This document shows positions 1-12,514 of a DNA stretch of 64,000 nucleotides, one piece after another. The notes under the pieces were generated by a model that was not told where the DNA came from, did not search any database, and saw only the letters and a program-made list of their open reading frames with translations. The translations under genes were made by a program, and so were the position numbers. The DNA lies in contig BDSL01000035.1 in the NCBI GenBank assembly GCA_003116995.1, positions 434,001 to 498,000 on the forward strand, read 5' to 3'. This DNA comes from Yamagishiella unicocca (lineage: Eukaryota; Chlorophyta; Chlorophyceae; Chlamydomonadales; Volvocaceae). Every line of letters starts with the position of its first letter. The stretch's first letter is position 1.

Positions 1-2678
1 TGGTCGGACTTGAGCGTGGTGACGTAGGCGTCCCGTATGTTGAGCAGCTGCGGCCCCAGGCGCAGGGGGGGCAGCCGCACCTTCTGGCGCAGAGTCACGC
101 CGCCGCTGTCCACACCCTTGACCACCTGTGTGACCGCGGGCCGGCAGGGTGGGGACGGGGATGGGGATGGACATGGGGATGGAGATGGGGACACCGCAGC
201 CGCCAGCCGCCTCAGCAGGCGGAGTGAGGAACGGAGTACTACACGATACGGTACGGCACACGAAGCGGCACGGTACGGCATGGCACGCCAGCCCGCTTGC
301 AGTACGCAAAGGCCCACAACCGAATTACCCTTTCGCCTTTTGATACTCTCTCACCCCCCTCGATATTTAGTTCGCAACCCACGGCCTGCTCAGTGGCAAT
401 ATTATCGTGTCCGCCCCAGATCGCTAACCGTCCAACATACCCGCTCCCTCTCTCTCTGTGCCGCGTCCATGGGTCCCTCGTCGCACCCCCCCCCGCCCGA
501 TCTTATCTGTGGTGCCGACCCACGGGTCTCCTCTCCACCCCCCACCTGGCCATCCGTGGGGCTGAGCCCCAGGCTCTCCCTCAGCTCCGCCGTGATGAGC
601 GCCCCGCTGCTGCCGCTGTCCAGCAGGAAGTTCACGAAGCCCACGTCCTCCACATCTGAGGTAGGGGAGGGGGGGAGGAGCGGAGCGGGGGAGGGGGGGA
701 GGGGGGGAGGAGCCGGGGGTGGGAGTTGTGCAAGGTAGGAGCGAGGGGGTAAAGGATAATCCACGCATCTGCGGCCGACAAACCAAGGAGCGAGGGGGGT
801 CGTCAGGCGCCAGGGTGCGTGATAACGTAGGTGTTGACGTGGTTAGGAGGTCGATGCGGGTCGAACCCGGGTGCTGGCCACCGTGTTGCGGGCCGTGTTT
901 GACAGGGACAGCAGCACAGTCGGTGCGCTGGTCATCGGTGCACGTTGGTCGGTGCAATTCGGTGTACCGGTAAGGGGGGCAACGATCCGGGTGTCATGCG
1001 GGTTGCAGCACGACCCGGCGGCAGAGCGGGGTGATGTCGGGTGCAGCAATACCCGAGGGAGGTGATGTTGGGAGCAGCAATACCCGAGGGCCAAACCCTA
1101 AAACCCTAAGACCCAAGCCACACCAGTCCTGCCAGCCTGGTCATGATGGCCTCTGGTGCGCCCCTGGACCCCTCTCCTCCCCCCCCCGGACCCCTCTCCT
1201 CCCCCCCCCTGGACCCCGTGTCCGAAAATTATTCGCCGGCTAGCTTCTATCCTCCGTCTCACATGTCGTGCAACAGGGTCTTCTCGCCATCCCCCGGGCT
1301 CCATAGCACAGCAGTGCACATACCCCCCATCCTTCCGCTCCCCCGGGGCCCCCCCATACAGCCCGCACCCCGGTAAACTGACCACCCATCCCACCCACCC
1401 ACCCACTCACACACGCACACACGCACCAATGGGTGCCACCAGGAAGCTCTTGACTGCCCGGGGGCTCCGGGGGGTCTTTCGGAGCGGGTACGACACAACC
1501 TGCTGGACGGGAGGGCGCGGCGGGGGGGAAGGGGGAGGGGGAGGGGGAGATGCGGGGTGGGTGCCTGGGGGACGAGAAGGGCTCGTGGCTGACTGGGGAG
1601 TTGAACAAGTCGCTGAGAGGGAGGGGCGAACCCGTGCAGATGGGGATGGTGGGGAATGGGGACTGCGTCCTGCCCTGCCACGAAGGGGGGACCTAAACCA
1701 CACGGCGCCTGCGATGCCCTGCCGCGCCCATCCCCTTGCCGCCTCTCTCCCCGCTGTCCTGCTTGCGGCAGCGGCATGGCGGGCATCAACCCCCCCCCCG
1801 CCACATACACGCAGCGTTCGAACCAACCAGAATCCAGTCCGCCCGCCAGTCCGCCCGCCAGTCCGCCCGCCAGACATACAGCGCGATCGCACCACCTGAC
1901 GGGCAACGCATCGTCCACGCCCCCACGTCGCTGACGGACGACAGCAACCTCCTCTCAATCCCACACTGCCGGCCGTGGTGCCCTCTGCGCCATCAACTTG
2001 CAACAGCGCCAGGCCCCCCGGGCCGCCCAGCCAACTGACCTGGGACCGGGCCTTAAGGTTGGCCTCGGCCAGTAGCTCCAGGAGGGGTTCCCGCGTGTCG
2101 GGCAGGACCTGATCGGCAAAGCCTGCAGCGGTGGTGGGGGGGGATACCTCCAGCGATCGGTTTCGGGGCGATGGTGGGCAGCAAGGGACGAGGCTTCGTG
2201 GGGGGCAAGGTGAGCGACGTGGCGCCATGTACAGAGACGGGTTGACCAGAGGCCAGGCGGTCAACGGCCTCCCGCTCCCCGCCTAACGCGCTTCCTTCCC
2301 CTATCCCCGCCTTACGTTGCCCCCCTCCCATGCGCAGGCTACTTTCGGTGTTGGTCAATTTGGGTGCTTGCAGCTTATCTCACCGTGCTTCTGGAGGCGG
2401 ATGCGAATTGCGCCATCGGTCTGCCGCGATAGCAGCTCCCGCTCCCGCGCTAAGGCTTCGGAGTGGGCCTCCGCTGCGAGCGCTGTGACGTCTTCCACCG
2501 AACATACCGTCACGCGATGTCGTAGCTGCTGTTGCTGCTGCCGGCGCCTCAAGAATGGCCGAAAGGATGTGGCCCGGGAAGCACACAGCCCGGCCCGAAA
2601 GCGGCATGGCCGCAGCGTGTCTCCAGTGCCGCTCGCAAGAGAGTGGCTCTGTAGACGGCATTGCAGCAAGGACGCCAT
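1..2678 (-). CDS. Retropepsin-like aspartyl protease, probably plastid-targeted (3' end off window)
   Basis: Five minus-strand exons join with consistent phase: 2678-2384, 2122-2040, 1502-1427, 655-546 and 125-<1. The ATG at 2678 opens an Arg/Ser-rich, acid-poor leader ending near RVTVCS, which looks like a chloroplast transit peptide. Exon 4 holds the catalytic loop, NFLLDSGSSGALIT, the D-S/T-G signature of single-domain retropepsin-type aspartyl proteases with one catalytic Asp. Exons 3 and 4 meet as KSFLVAPI-DVEDVGFVNF, and exon 4 joins exon 5 as SPTDGQ-VVKGVDSGG. The C-terminal part, with the expected second beta half, lies beyond the left edge. The join between exons 2 and 3 (introns 1503-2039) is the least certain, because both ends are phase 0 and another exon could sit there. 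Plastid location is inferred. Such proteases occur as host genes in algae and plants, so I do not call it a retroelement: no reverse transcriptase or integrase is nearby. Confidence 0.62.
1093..1111 (+). repeat. Telomere-like CCCTAAAA motif inside an intron
   Basis: Two adjacent units reading CCCTAAAA / CCCTAAG lie in the intron between exons 3 and 4 of the aspartyl protease gene. TTTTAGGG on the other strand is the Chlamydomonas-type telomere repeat. Two units may be chance or an interstitial telomere scar. Confidence 0.3.
1838..1875 (+). repeat. 12-bp tandem repeat (GTCCGCCCGCCA), about 3 copies
   Basis: Perfect direct copies of a 12-base unit lie in the intron between exons 2 and 3 of the aspartyl protease gene. 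Confidence 0.8.
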
Positions 2679-3057
2679 GCTCAGGTGCGTGCTGGCCGCG
2701 CGACGTGGCGCACGAAAAGGTGTTGGTGTAGGGTTTAGGCTAGAAAGGGGCGATCGTTGAACGAAAATTGCACAATAATAAACTATGCAATGATTTGATG
2801 AATGCGGCCGCCAGGGTTACTATAGGAGGCATGGATGCTGTTAGCTGTGAATTAGTTTGTTTTGATGATGAGGCGGCAGAGTTCACCAATCACCTGAACA
2901 CACGCGCGAACAGACAGAGTTCGTAAAGCGGTACTTAGTCCTTGGAGTTCGCAGGCTCAATTCACGTTTCCTTGCGGCTGCTCTTGCCCAGCACTGGACA
3001 TGCCACGCTAGCAACGCGCCGACCACGCGTCGCCAAGGAGACTTGTAACATAGCAGC
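2679..3057. promoter_or_regulatory. Shared upstream region of two divergent genes
   Basis: This 379-base gap separates the start codons of the minus-strand protease gene and the plus-strand methyltransferase gene. It is locally AT-richer (for example near 2765-2800) and must hold both 5' UTRs and core promoters. I see no convincing TATA box or known operator. Confidence 0.4.
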
Positions 3058-5998
3058 ATGCGCTGTTCTTCACCAGGCTGCCCGTGCAACTGTCGCAACT
3101 CGGCCACTCCTACGCCACGCGCGACAGCGGCGGCGACGCGCGGGGCCGCACCCATCCCACTGTTCTCCCCAGCGGCATCACCTCCCACATCCTACACAAG
3201 CTTAATACTGGCTTCGCATCGGCACGGCGACGCCGCAGCCTCTCCCAGAGCCATGGCACCCCGCCAAGCGCCATGCCGTCCCTGCGGCGGCCAGGGAGCG
3301 ATCGCATCCCTACAAGGCCCCCTGCGGAATGCGGCCGGCTGCGATGGCGATGGTGGTAATGGTGACGCTGAGGTCCCAGCTCGTGACCTGGTCTGCCACG
3401 GCTACGTGGGCCAGGGCGCCAGGCCGGCGGCCCAGTACCATGAACGTGACTTTGACTGGGACGAGCACGCGCGCGCCGTACGGCACATCGTTGAGGCGCA
3501 GCAGGCGCACGGGCTCGCGATACGCTCAGAACAGCTGAGTCGGCATCCGGACGGACAGCAGCAGCAGCAGCAGCAGCAACAAGAAGAAGAACAACGGGTA
3601 CAGGGGTCCGGAATGGAAGCTTGGGGGTTGGCGGAGCTGGGTTTGCCGCCGCCGGCTGCGAGTGGCGGCATCGGTACCGGTTCCGGCACCAGCACCAGCA
3701 CCAGCGGCGACTCTTCCTGTACAGCCGTTAACGCAGCTGCCAGCCCTCCCGGCGCCGCCGTCTTGTCGTCCCATCCTGCTGACCGGCTATCACAACCAGG
3801 GACGGGCCTGGCGACCCCGCCGCCAAGTATACCGAAACTCCCAGCCGCTGCCGGCGGCGCAGCTGCCCCTGTAGCAACCTCCCCAGCAACTGCTCCCAAC
3901 CGCGCCGCTGCCGACGTCAGATCGCAATCCCACACCGACGCCGCCGGCGCCACAGCCGCCACCGCCTCTCCATCCTCACCCTCACCCTCATCCACCGCAG
4001 TAGCAGCCGCGGCAGCGGCTGAGGTCGCAGCGTACGAGGGCTCCAAGTGGGAGGACTTCTACCGGGCACACCCTTCCGCCCGCTTCTTCAAGGAGCGGCG
4101 CTACCTGCTGCTGGAGTTCCCCGACCTGCTGCGAAGCGAGCACGTGGCTGAGATCGGGTGCGGCTGCGGCTCGTCTATCCTGCCGGTGCTGAAAGCCAAC
4201 CCCGCATCGAGGACCACGTGTACCGGTGGGTGCGCGGGCACGTGTGCGTGAATGGCGCGACGGGCAGGGTGCGTGCCGTGACGGTGCGGATGTTACGAAA
4301 ATGGTGAAGGGTGTGGTTTTGTGGTGTAGTGATGGGGTGGAACCCTTTGGGAGGTGCTGTGCGGATGGTGGTGAGCTCCGGGCGCTGGGTGGCTTGGACA
4401 GGACAGAGGGCACAAGCGGGTTTGGGAAGAAGCGCACGGTGTGGATTCTGCACCGTGGCCCACCGTGGCCCCGTACACTTGGACTTAAGGACACAATGCA
4501 CGAATGGGAAGAGAAGAGGGTTCCATGGGGCGGTTGGGTGGCGAGAAGGAACGCGAATGTGCCGCACGAAGAGAAAGACGGGCGGGTGGGCGGGTGGGTG
4601 GAGAAGAAAGAAGCTGTGCGTCGGTTGCCGGTTGCCGACATGTGTGCCAATTTGGGAAAGCAGAGGGAATCCAGGAGCGGGGCTGCGCGTTGTTGGGGGA
4701 GCCCGTTGGGTGGTGTGTTCACCACCGCCATCGCTACCGCACTCATGCAGCCAGCCCCTGGGCGCCTGCAGTGTGAATGGCCCCTGGACCTCACCCATCG
4801 CTGCCGGAAAAACGGAAACAGACCAAGGCGGTGCACCGGCCCGCCGCCGAGCCTCAACCTGGAACCTCTGCTCCTCTTCGCCGCACGGCCGCAGACATCT
4901 CCACCACCTGCCTCGACCAGCTGGTTGCCGCAGCGGCGGCGGAGGGCGTGTCCCCGGAGCGCCTCACGGTGTTCCCAGCCGACGCAACCGACCCCGCCGC
5001 CGCGCCCTCCTTCGACGGCGTCGACGCGGACGCCCTGCTCATCATGTTCACCCTATCGGCCGTGCCGCCCGAGCAGCAGCACGTCATGCTGCGTCACGCG
5101 TGGCGGGCGCTACGGCCCGGCGGGCGGTTCATGATCCGGGACCACGGCCTGTACGACATGGTGCAGCTGCGCATCTCGCCCGACCAGTGGGTCGGCCCCA
5201 ACCTGTACAAGAGGGGCGACGGTAGGGCGGCACCCGGGTCCCCTCCCTCGTGCCCCGGTCATCACCATCCGTATGTCTGCAGCTGTCACCTGTCGAACAT
5301 GCCTGAGACAGTGCACCCTAGCGCACACGCACCGCACATCCGGCCCCTCGCCCACTCGCTGCCAGTTGCATCCCAGGGTGATCAGCAGGGAGAGGGGGCC
5401 AAGGCTTGTGCCATAGCATGGGGCGGAGCTCATGCCATGGGGCGTGTGCCGTACATCACGCAGGGCGCGGGGGCGATCCAGTGCCCCGCAGAACGCTGGC
5501 GGGGTGGAGTATATCTCCGCAAGATACCCGAGGGACACGCGGAGCGCCCTTTGCTTTTTGATGACTCCTGTCATGCCGGGTCGGAGCGCGCCTCCCCGTC
5601 ACCTTACCTGGTGTTATGGTAGACACGAGGGGCAGGCTCTCGTCCAATTGGAGCGGCACGCGCACGCTGCAGTGTACGCCGTTATCCGTGGCGCTTCACT
5701 GGTCTTAGTGAGCACGCGTTGCTAGTCAACAATGTCGACCCCGGGCCCCCTTTGGTTCCAATCGTCCCCCTTTGCTACCTTCGCTCCAGGCACAATAGCG
5801 TACTTCTTCTCTACCGAGGAGCTGGCTAGGCGAGCATCTGGCGCAGGCTTCGACATAGCCGAGTGCAAGTATGTAACGGTCGTGAACCGCAACCGAAAGA
5901 CCGGTGTGGAGCTGCGGCGCGTGTTCGTCCACGGTGTCTTTGTGAAGCCGATGGTCGCTGACGTGGCCGCCGACGAGGTTACCAATGTCGCAGCGTGA
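3058..5998 (+). CDS. METTL2/6/8-type tRNA (cytosine-N3) methyltransferase
   Basis: Three exons: 3058-4225, 4895-5221 and 5790-5998. Phases fit exactly, giving about 567 residues. After a long Ala/Ser/Gln-rich N-terminal region, WEDFYRAHPSARFFKERR and EFPDLL (about residues 331-355) match the start of the METTL2/6/8 fold. EIGCGCGSSILPVL is the S-adenosylmethionine-binding motif I. Exon 2 carries LRPGGRFMIRDHGLYDMVQL and YKRGDG, continued in exon 3 by TIAYFFSTEEL; the RGDGT-YFF block is diagnostic for this family. Family members methylate C32 in the anticodon loop of tRNA-Ser/Thr/Arg to m3C. RDHGLYDMVQL is closer to METTL2/8 than to METTL6 as I know them. The insertion between WDEHARAV (about residue 142) and WEDFY is unusually long, with poly-Gln and Ala/Ser tracts. 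The start is uncertain; a later in-frame ATG at 3253 is possible. Confidence 0.85.
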
Positions 5999-7818
5999 TG
6001 CCTGCGGGGCAGCATGATGGCTGCGGGGTTAGGTGACGCGCAAGTGCTCTGATAGCGCTGTTTCGGAGCTCCTTCGTGCGAGCCGGGGCGGACCAAGCTG
6101 GCCCAAGGAGCCTGCAAGTTGCTGAACTGGTGAATCTACGCGCTGCCGCCAGGCACTCGTGGTGTGCGAAGCATCGAAGTGTATGGGCGCCTTGGTAGTG
6201 GCACTTATCACAGCGGGCTCCAGACCAGAAGGCAGAGCCACTGGGCACATCGCCGGACACTGAAGGAGACGGAAAAGACGGAAGAACCTAGCCGTACCGC
6301 AACAAACCAGCAAGACACGGGTCAACAGCCCAGAGGCAAAAACAGTAGCAACCAGCACCCCAGGAGGAGTTCGCGCTGTGAGCTCCTCTATTATCTATTA
6401 TCCTCTACTACCTATTATCCTCTATTGTCGCCAACGCGATGAGGCGCTGATGAGGTACACATTGTGTGCCTGCGCAACGCTGTGCCAATGTGTCGCAAGG
6501 ACGCTCGGTAATCCATGTTTAGCGCCTTTCCACCACCGTTTCCACTCCCCCGCTACTGCGTGCAACCGCTTATTGTTGAGCGTACCTTGTACGTACCCAG
6601 CGTTTCAGGCCGCGAACCCTTCAACATCAGGACATGGTGACATATGCCTTGACGTGTTATGGCACCCGGGGGGGGGGGCGGCGAACACAGTTAGGGACCG
6701 GTCGTCGTCAGAGGGGTAACAAGTTTGAGACAGTTGCCGACAGTTTGGGCAAATGCCCCTCATACATGGGGGAATGTTAAGACTAGACAGGACCCAGGCC
6801 GCAAACCTGGCAAGATAACACGCCCAAATACGCCAGGACGCGCTCTACCCTGCCCAGCCTGCTGCAATACCGTGCCCACAAGGATGCGCTGGGAATGCGA
6901 GTCCTCGTACATGTATCCTGCGTGGAGTATGCATGTGCCATGACTTGGCTCAGCCTTAGGCGATCCTGTGCATTCTGTTGCGATCGACGTTACTGGACGT
7001 TACTGCTGTTCGTACAGCACTGATCCTTTCTTTCTATTCGAGGCTAACGATGCCACCAGCCTTGTCTGTCACTCTCATCATGAAATCACACCCTCTGCAT
7101 CGGTCGGTCAACGGGTGCAGCGCCCCCGTGGCGATATCTAAACCTAGTCGTTAGTTCCGAGCCCGTGCCCTGCTTTTTGCACACTTTCGTGACCATTCCA
7201 TCCCCTATTACTTCATCAGATAATTGCAGTCTGATAATAACAACGGCTGCGGCCGTGGTTCGCGTTGAGGAACCCACATGGAAGGACGCCCGCAGGAACC
7301 AAACGCATTTCCAAGGGGCGGTCAGAAGTTAACTTTGGATACAGTGCGTTTTCATCTGTTATGTGTCAAATAAGAAACGCATCCGCGTGGCATAGCAAGG
7401 TCCCTCGACCAAAGGGCCAGGGAACGGTCAGCTAGAGCTAGAGAGGCCTCAGGGCAGGTACTGCGGTTGCTGGGATAATGAGTCTGTGTTTGTGCCTTAG
7501 TCGGGATGTACCTTGCATGTGTGGCGGTAGTAGATGTCTGGTGCACGCGAGATGCTCCAATTGTGGCAACTTTTCCCGTACCACTTGGTGAAGCTTGTGA
7601 ACTCGTATAGTGTACTCGCATCGCATACATCAACTGTAGTACTTTCTCCTCCCTATGTCGGTTACCAGGGCTGTTTGTATCGACTTTGACCAGCTTTGCC
7701 CACCACTCCTAGCCAATACGCCACGCATTTCATCAGCGTAGCGACCAATAGGGTTGAGGGCAGGCGGTCCCGCCTTGGGTTTGCAAGGCGGTGACAGGGG
7801 CTGCCCATACTCAGTAAA
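5999..7818. other. Intergenic region with decayed repeats
   Basis: No exon chain with sensible phases was found on either strand. It contains a copy of a dispersed repeat near 6200-6275 (similar to 50238-50308), a TATTATCC-rich stretch at 6385-6430, and the upstream sequence of the LRR gene. It also holds the 3' UTR of the methyltransferase gene. Confidence 0.5.
6200..6275 (+). repeat. Dispersed repeat, copy 1
   Basis: Shares about 65 bases at roughly 80-85% identity by eye with 50238-50308. Matching blocks include TCCAGACCA and GGGCACATCGCC followed by GACACTGA. Its partner lies in an intron of the TLDc gene. Confidence 0.65.
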
Positions 7819-10800
7819 ATGACGCTGATGGCGAGCATCGAGGCCTTTGCTGGCGCCCTCGCGGACCTTCAAACGCTGTGCGGAACACTGAAGAAATATG
7901 AGTCAGCGTTTACTGCAGAAGCAAAGCAGTTCTTCCAGGTGCGACAGAGATTCTTGCAGGAGCTGCACCAGTCAGAGCCGACAGGTATAGGGACCTTGCG
8001 ACTCTATACCCAAGCTGGGAGTGTATTACACACGCAGAGCACAAGCGTTGCCACTGATCAAGCTTTGGAGGAGCTTGAACGCTTGCCTTCAGCCAGTGAT
8101 GGCTCCATCGCGGGCTACCTGGTCACAGGCAAGTGTGGAATAATATCTCCATGCGTGTCTTGTACTTTGGTATGTCCGGGGAGCCTTTTCTGCTTGCTTT
8201 TGGTTTAATGTTGGCCTGGGGTGCGCAGGCGACAAAACGATGAGGCTCAGGACCGCGCTGCAGCACGTCCAGCAAGCTATATCCAGCTTCATCTCTGGAG
8301 CAATTCCTGTTCCTCGCAGCTCAAAGGTTGGGAATCGCTGGCTGATGAACCTTTAAACCGACGGTGCATGGGTACTAACTATCTGTGCGTGCAGGAGGAG
8401 CTGTCGCGTGTACATGGGCTCATGCTCAGCGTCAAGTTTGCTCTGTCATCAGAGCAGCAGCTCCTGATCACACAGCTTCGCAAGCTGGTATGTTGCTCAT
8501 TGAAAAGTTTGCCGCAACTGCAGCCCACCCCTTGGACCTCTGCTTGAGAGACGGTTCTCAATTTGTGGCTGCAGTGCGTTGCGGTGGAGGCGCAGAAGCA
8601 GGACTTCGATGTGATTGAGACGAACTTGGACAACAGCATGCGCAACGTTCTGCAGCAGGTGCATGGGAAGTCCATCCTCGAACCGGAGGTGAGCTTTCTA
8701 ATTGGTTGGCTGGGTTCGGGGGATCGTCATTGGACATCAACTCCGTACAGCGCTCGCGGGGACCTGACAGATAGCCCGGGTACGTGCCGCATGCGGGGCA
8801 TGCTGTGGCACTTCCACCATTAGACCAAAGACCCCTTGAGCGTTTGGTCAAGCATGCAATGCACCTTGTCCAGCGAAATATTACACCACAATGTACCATG
8901 CGTGACGCATCTAACGGCCTGGCTTGGCAGGAACAGCCCAGCTCCACATTCACGGTGTGTATTGTAGCACTGTGCTCAATCCCGGTTACAGTACTTAAAC
9001 GCCATTTGCTGGTTGGTAGATTGCAGCACGCGTCTCGTTTATGCCCTTGTGTCATGCGTGAATTATATGGGCACGTCGACCACGCGGCATGAATTCGACC
9101 ACGTGGCATGGATCAGGTCGCGCATATGTCTTTATAACCTCAGGTGCTGGAAGCAGAGTTGAAAGAACTGCAAGCCAGCATTGCGGCCGCACGGGCTGTA
9201 CGCAGTACGCACTTGGACGACTTGCTTTCGTTGGCGCTGAACTCCATCCAGCGGATGCATGCTAACCAAGCACAGAGCGATGATGATGAGGATGACGCTG
9301 TCAGCATTGCAGCAGCGGTTGGCGCCGGGGACGAGGAAGACGATGACGACGACGACCCGTTCTTTATGCCTATGCCGGGGGCAATTAAGTGGGCGGAGGC
9401 GTCGATGTTTAAGGAGCTGGCCAAGCCGCTGGCGCCAGAGCAGCCAGCAGACCAGCAGTTCATGATTGTCATGGAGGACGGTGCGTGTTGCACTGGTGCC
9501 AACCTTGGGAAGTGGGTTGCAAATAGTAGGGTCTTTCCGGCAGTTAGGCACATATGGCGCGTGCGATAGGAGTTTGAACCAAGTCGCGCCTGCAGTCGGG
9601 CAAGGATAGTTGGGCGTGGAAGGCTAAGCAGTTGGGGGGTTGGTGTGGGCTAACGGATGCTGTCGGCGGGTAAACGGGATGGCAACGCCGTAGGAGAGGA
9701 GGCAACTTGCATCGACAACAGATCGCGTATAAACACGGCTTTGTGGAGGGGAACATCACGGTGTGTCCGTGTGTTAGACCTGTTTCGGATGCAGCACGTC
9801 GCCCAAACTATACTCTGTTGATGCAAAAGGTTTGCCGGAGGGCTGGGGACTGGGGGACTGGCTGGCGGATAACTGGTAAGGTAGTTGCGTCTGTAGGTTT
9901 GTGCGGCAGCCACTGGTCAACACGGGTTGGTAACCGCTGGATAGATTGGCGACAGCGTTGGCACCCGCTAAGCCATCGCCTTGTCTCTCCCACCGCAGAC
10001 GACGTCAGCCAGACGCCGTCTTCTACGGCAGGCATTTCAGCGGAACCCAGTGCCAACACGCTTGTGGGCACAGCGCCAGCTGGTGCACAGCAGTCGCCAG
10101 TGGAGGAAGCAGAGGACTCTTCGTCCGCAGCTCCCGTTGCCGCCACAGCTGCGGTGGGAACGGCTGCTGCTGTGGCAACAGCGGCGGCCCTGGCTGGCAC
10201 TGCGCCAGAGGCAGTCTCGACGGCGGCAGCGTCAGGCAAGGCAGTGTTGTCGGGGGGTACATCTTCGCCAGGGACAGTGGAGTCAACGGCAGCAACAGGA
10301 GCAACGTCGGCGGCAGCTCCCAAGGAAACCCCGGGTGCAGGTGCATCCACTGCGGCGAAGGCCCCAGTCCCATCGGACCACAAAGACGGCAAAGGGGTGA
10401 GAGCTGGGACGGGGCGAAGGAGGATGCACGCGACCAGTACAGATAAGGGGTGGTTGCGTACCTGCTAGGAGTGGAATGTGGTTTAGGACGGGTAGTCTTA
10501 CGAAGACAAAAACAGGAAAGGGTACGTTAGATCTTTCCAATGGACAATGAAACCAGGGACGGGCACCAAAGCACCGCCCGGGGTTCTGGACGTCCTGGGC
10601 ATTACGTGCCCGCGATGTACACGTCGGCGAGTTGTCCATTGAACGCGCCCTTAGCCGACTCCGGCCCGATATCGCCACGCGTCAGGCATCCAATACAGCG
10701 AAGGGAACACGGCGCAGATGTTGAACCGTTATTGGTTGCAGATGGGAAATCAGTGGGCACGGATCGCGGGTATAATCCGAGCAAGCCTCCAATACGAGCA

Positions 10801-12514
10801 CCAGTGTCGCCTGATGGACACTTAGGTTCGGGCCGGGTAACGAAACTTGTGCACATGCTGCTACATGAAGGGCTGATATCGGTCCCGTCGGTTGCCAACT
10901 GACAGAGGAATGCTGCGCTGCGCGTTGCAATCATGTTCCTGTTGCTTATGTTTTGGGCCCCATAATTGATGACTCTCATGCCATTGTAGACTATTTTGGC
11001 AGGTCTGTGGCTTTGGCGCATCCTGGAGGGGCGATGAACGTGACCAATGTCATTTTCTAGCGAAGGGGTTTATAAGATGGAACGATTATATTTTCAAGGA
11101 CGTCAGTCAGAGCGTTACTTGGGCACTTCGCAGTACAGGACATTTTTTACCGATTTGGGTGCAAGTCGCAAGCCTAATTGTACGCTGCTGCGACCAACAC
11201 AGGGGCCAGCGCCATCGCTGGTGTCAAAGGAGGACAAGGAGGCCAAAAGCATGGTGAAGGCGGCAGCGCCAGGGACGGCGGCGGCAGCGGAGAACGCTAC
11301 CCCGGAGAAGCTAACCGACTTCGTCAACTTCCTCAATGGCGAAAACCCAGGCGCCTGCATGTTCCATGCGCAGATGCGCCTGTCGCCGGAGGGTTGCATG
11401 AAGCTGGCCAACTTCCTCCGCAGCAGTGCCCGCGTACGCGCCCTCTCGCTCTCACACAATTACTTGGGTAGGTGCGGGCTTTGGGTTGGACAAAGCACGG
11501 CATGTTTACAAGAGGAAGATCCCCAATAGCCGGACGTAAACTCCAGTCGCTGGTAACAGCCAAGCCGAGTCGCATCTCCCGCAAGCTGGGGACAGGCGCT
11601 TCACCTTCGCTAAGGACAGCCAAAGACAGCCAAGCGCATCTGACCATCCCCCGGTGTCGTAAACATGTATTGCGATCCCAAGCCGAGTCGTCGTAGTTTG
11701 TCAGTCCCAAGGTTACTGGACTCTACTTTGGTGTCTCTCATTACCTGAGGACAATGAAGCCAGATCTTTTCGCCGGTGTCGTACGTTAGCCTATGTTCGA
11801 AATTCGCAGCTTCATGTACGCCGCGTAACTGCATTGCGTATTTTATCTTCTGCCCTTCTTCTTGTGCTATGAACGGCTTTGCCCTTGTGGCTCCTTGTCC
11901 CGCTGTCACAGGAGACGCGGGTCTCCGGCTTATATGCGATGGCCTGCGCGTGAACAAGTCCGTCACCGCCTTGGACCTGCCAGACAACAACATCACGGAC
12001 GTCGGCGCAGCTATCCTGGCTGAGTCCATCAGGGACAACCCCAGCCTCACGCAGTTGCAGCTGGCCTACAACAAGATTGGGGACCAGGGTGCAATGGCAC
12101 TCGCCCAGGTACGCTACGGTGAAATTGCTTGCTTGCGTCCCCGTTTTGCGTGGCCGGGGAACGCACCGAGCCCGGGCCCCGTCGCATCACCCCTCACACA
12201 CAACGACGAGCTGAACGTACGAGACTCCGGCTGGTGCGGTAACTCTGCCCGTCATCCGCGCACACCTCTGCAAATTGCAGGTTATCCGCACGAGCCACAG
12301 CCTGAAGAAGCTGGGCCTAGCGTTTAACAACATTGGGAAGGCCGGCTGCCAGGCGCTCACTGCCGCCATCTCGAGCAACCAGTCCCTCAAGCACATGCAG
12401 CTGCTGCCTGGCAACCCGGTGGAGGAGAAGGACGCCAAGGCCCTCGCGAAGGCGCTTAAGCGCAACAATAAGTTCAGCATCAAGCAGCTGCTGGGCCTTA
12501 AGAGCGACAGCTGA
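7819..12514 (+). CDS. Coiled-coil / acidic protein with C-terminal RNI-type leucine-rich repeats
   Basis: Exons, all phase-consistent: 7819-8128, 8229-8326, 8395-8487, 8575-8688, (8931-8954), 9144-9480, 9999-10396, 11203-11467, 11912-12108 and 12281-12514; about 689 residues. The N-terminal third is helical and charged (LEAELKELQASIAAARAV type, probable coiled coil). A run of Asp/Glu (QSDDDEDD, DEEDDDDDDPFF) and an Ala/Thr-rich linker follow. From exon 8 the protein shows ribonuclease-inhibitor-type LRRs: RALSLSHNYLGDAGLRL, TALDLPDNNITDVGAAIL, QLQLAYNKIGDQGAMAL and KLGLAFNNIGKAGCQAL. Such repeats usually bind proteins. The first intron uses a GC donor. The intron at 10397-11202 is long enough that two separate genes (coiled coil, then LRR) remain possible, though phase 0 agrees across it. 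The function is unknown. The start could also be the ATG at 7828. Confidence 0.72.
8129..8228 (+). other. Non-canonical GC-AG intron
   Basis: The donor reads ACAG|GCAAGTGT and the acceptor GTGCGCAG. Only this donor restores the frame (VTG-DKTMRL) with phase 1 on both sides. AG|GCAAGT is the usual context of GC donors. Confidence 0.75.
8931..8954 (+). other. Probable 24-base micro-exon
   Basis: Flanked by GGCTTGGCAG and GTGTGT, this 24-base block encodes EQPSSTFT in phase 0, between exons that both meet in phase 0. It could be included or skipped without changing the frame. Confidence 0.4.

Noticed and set aside
10520..11030. Minus-strand 139-codon frame in the long intron of the LRR gene
   Set aside because: No domain, mixed codon use and no splice partners; phases of the flanking plus-strand exons agree across the intron.
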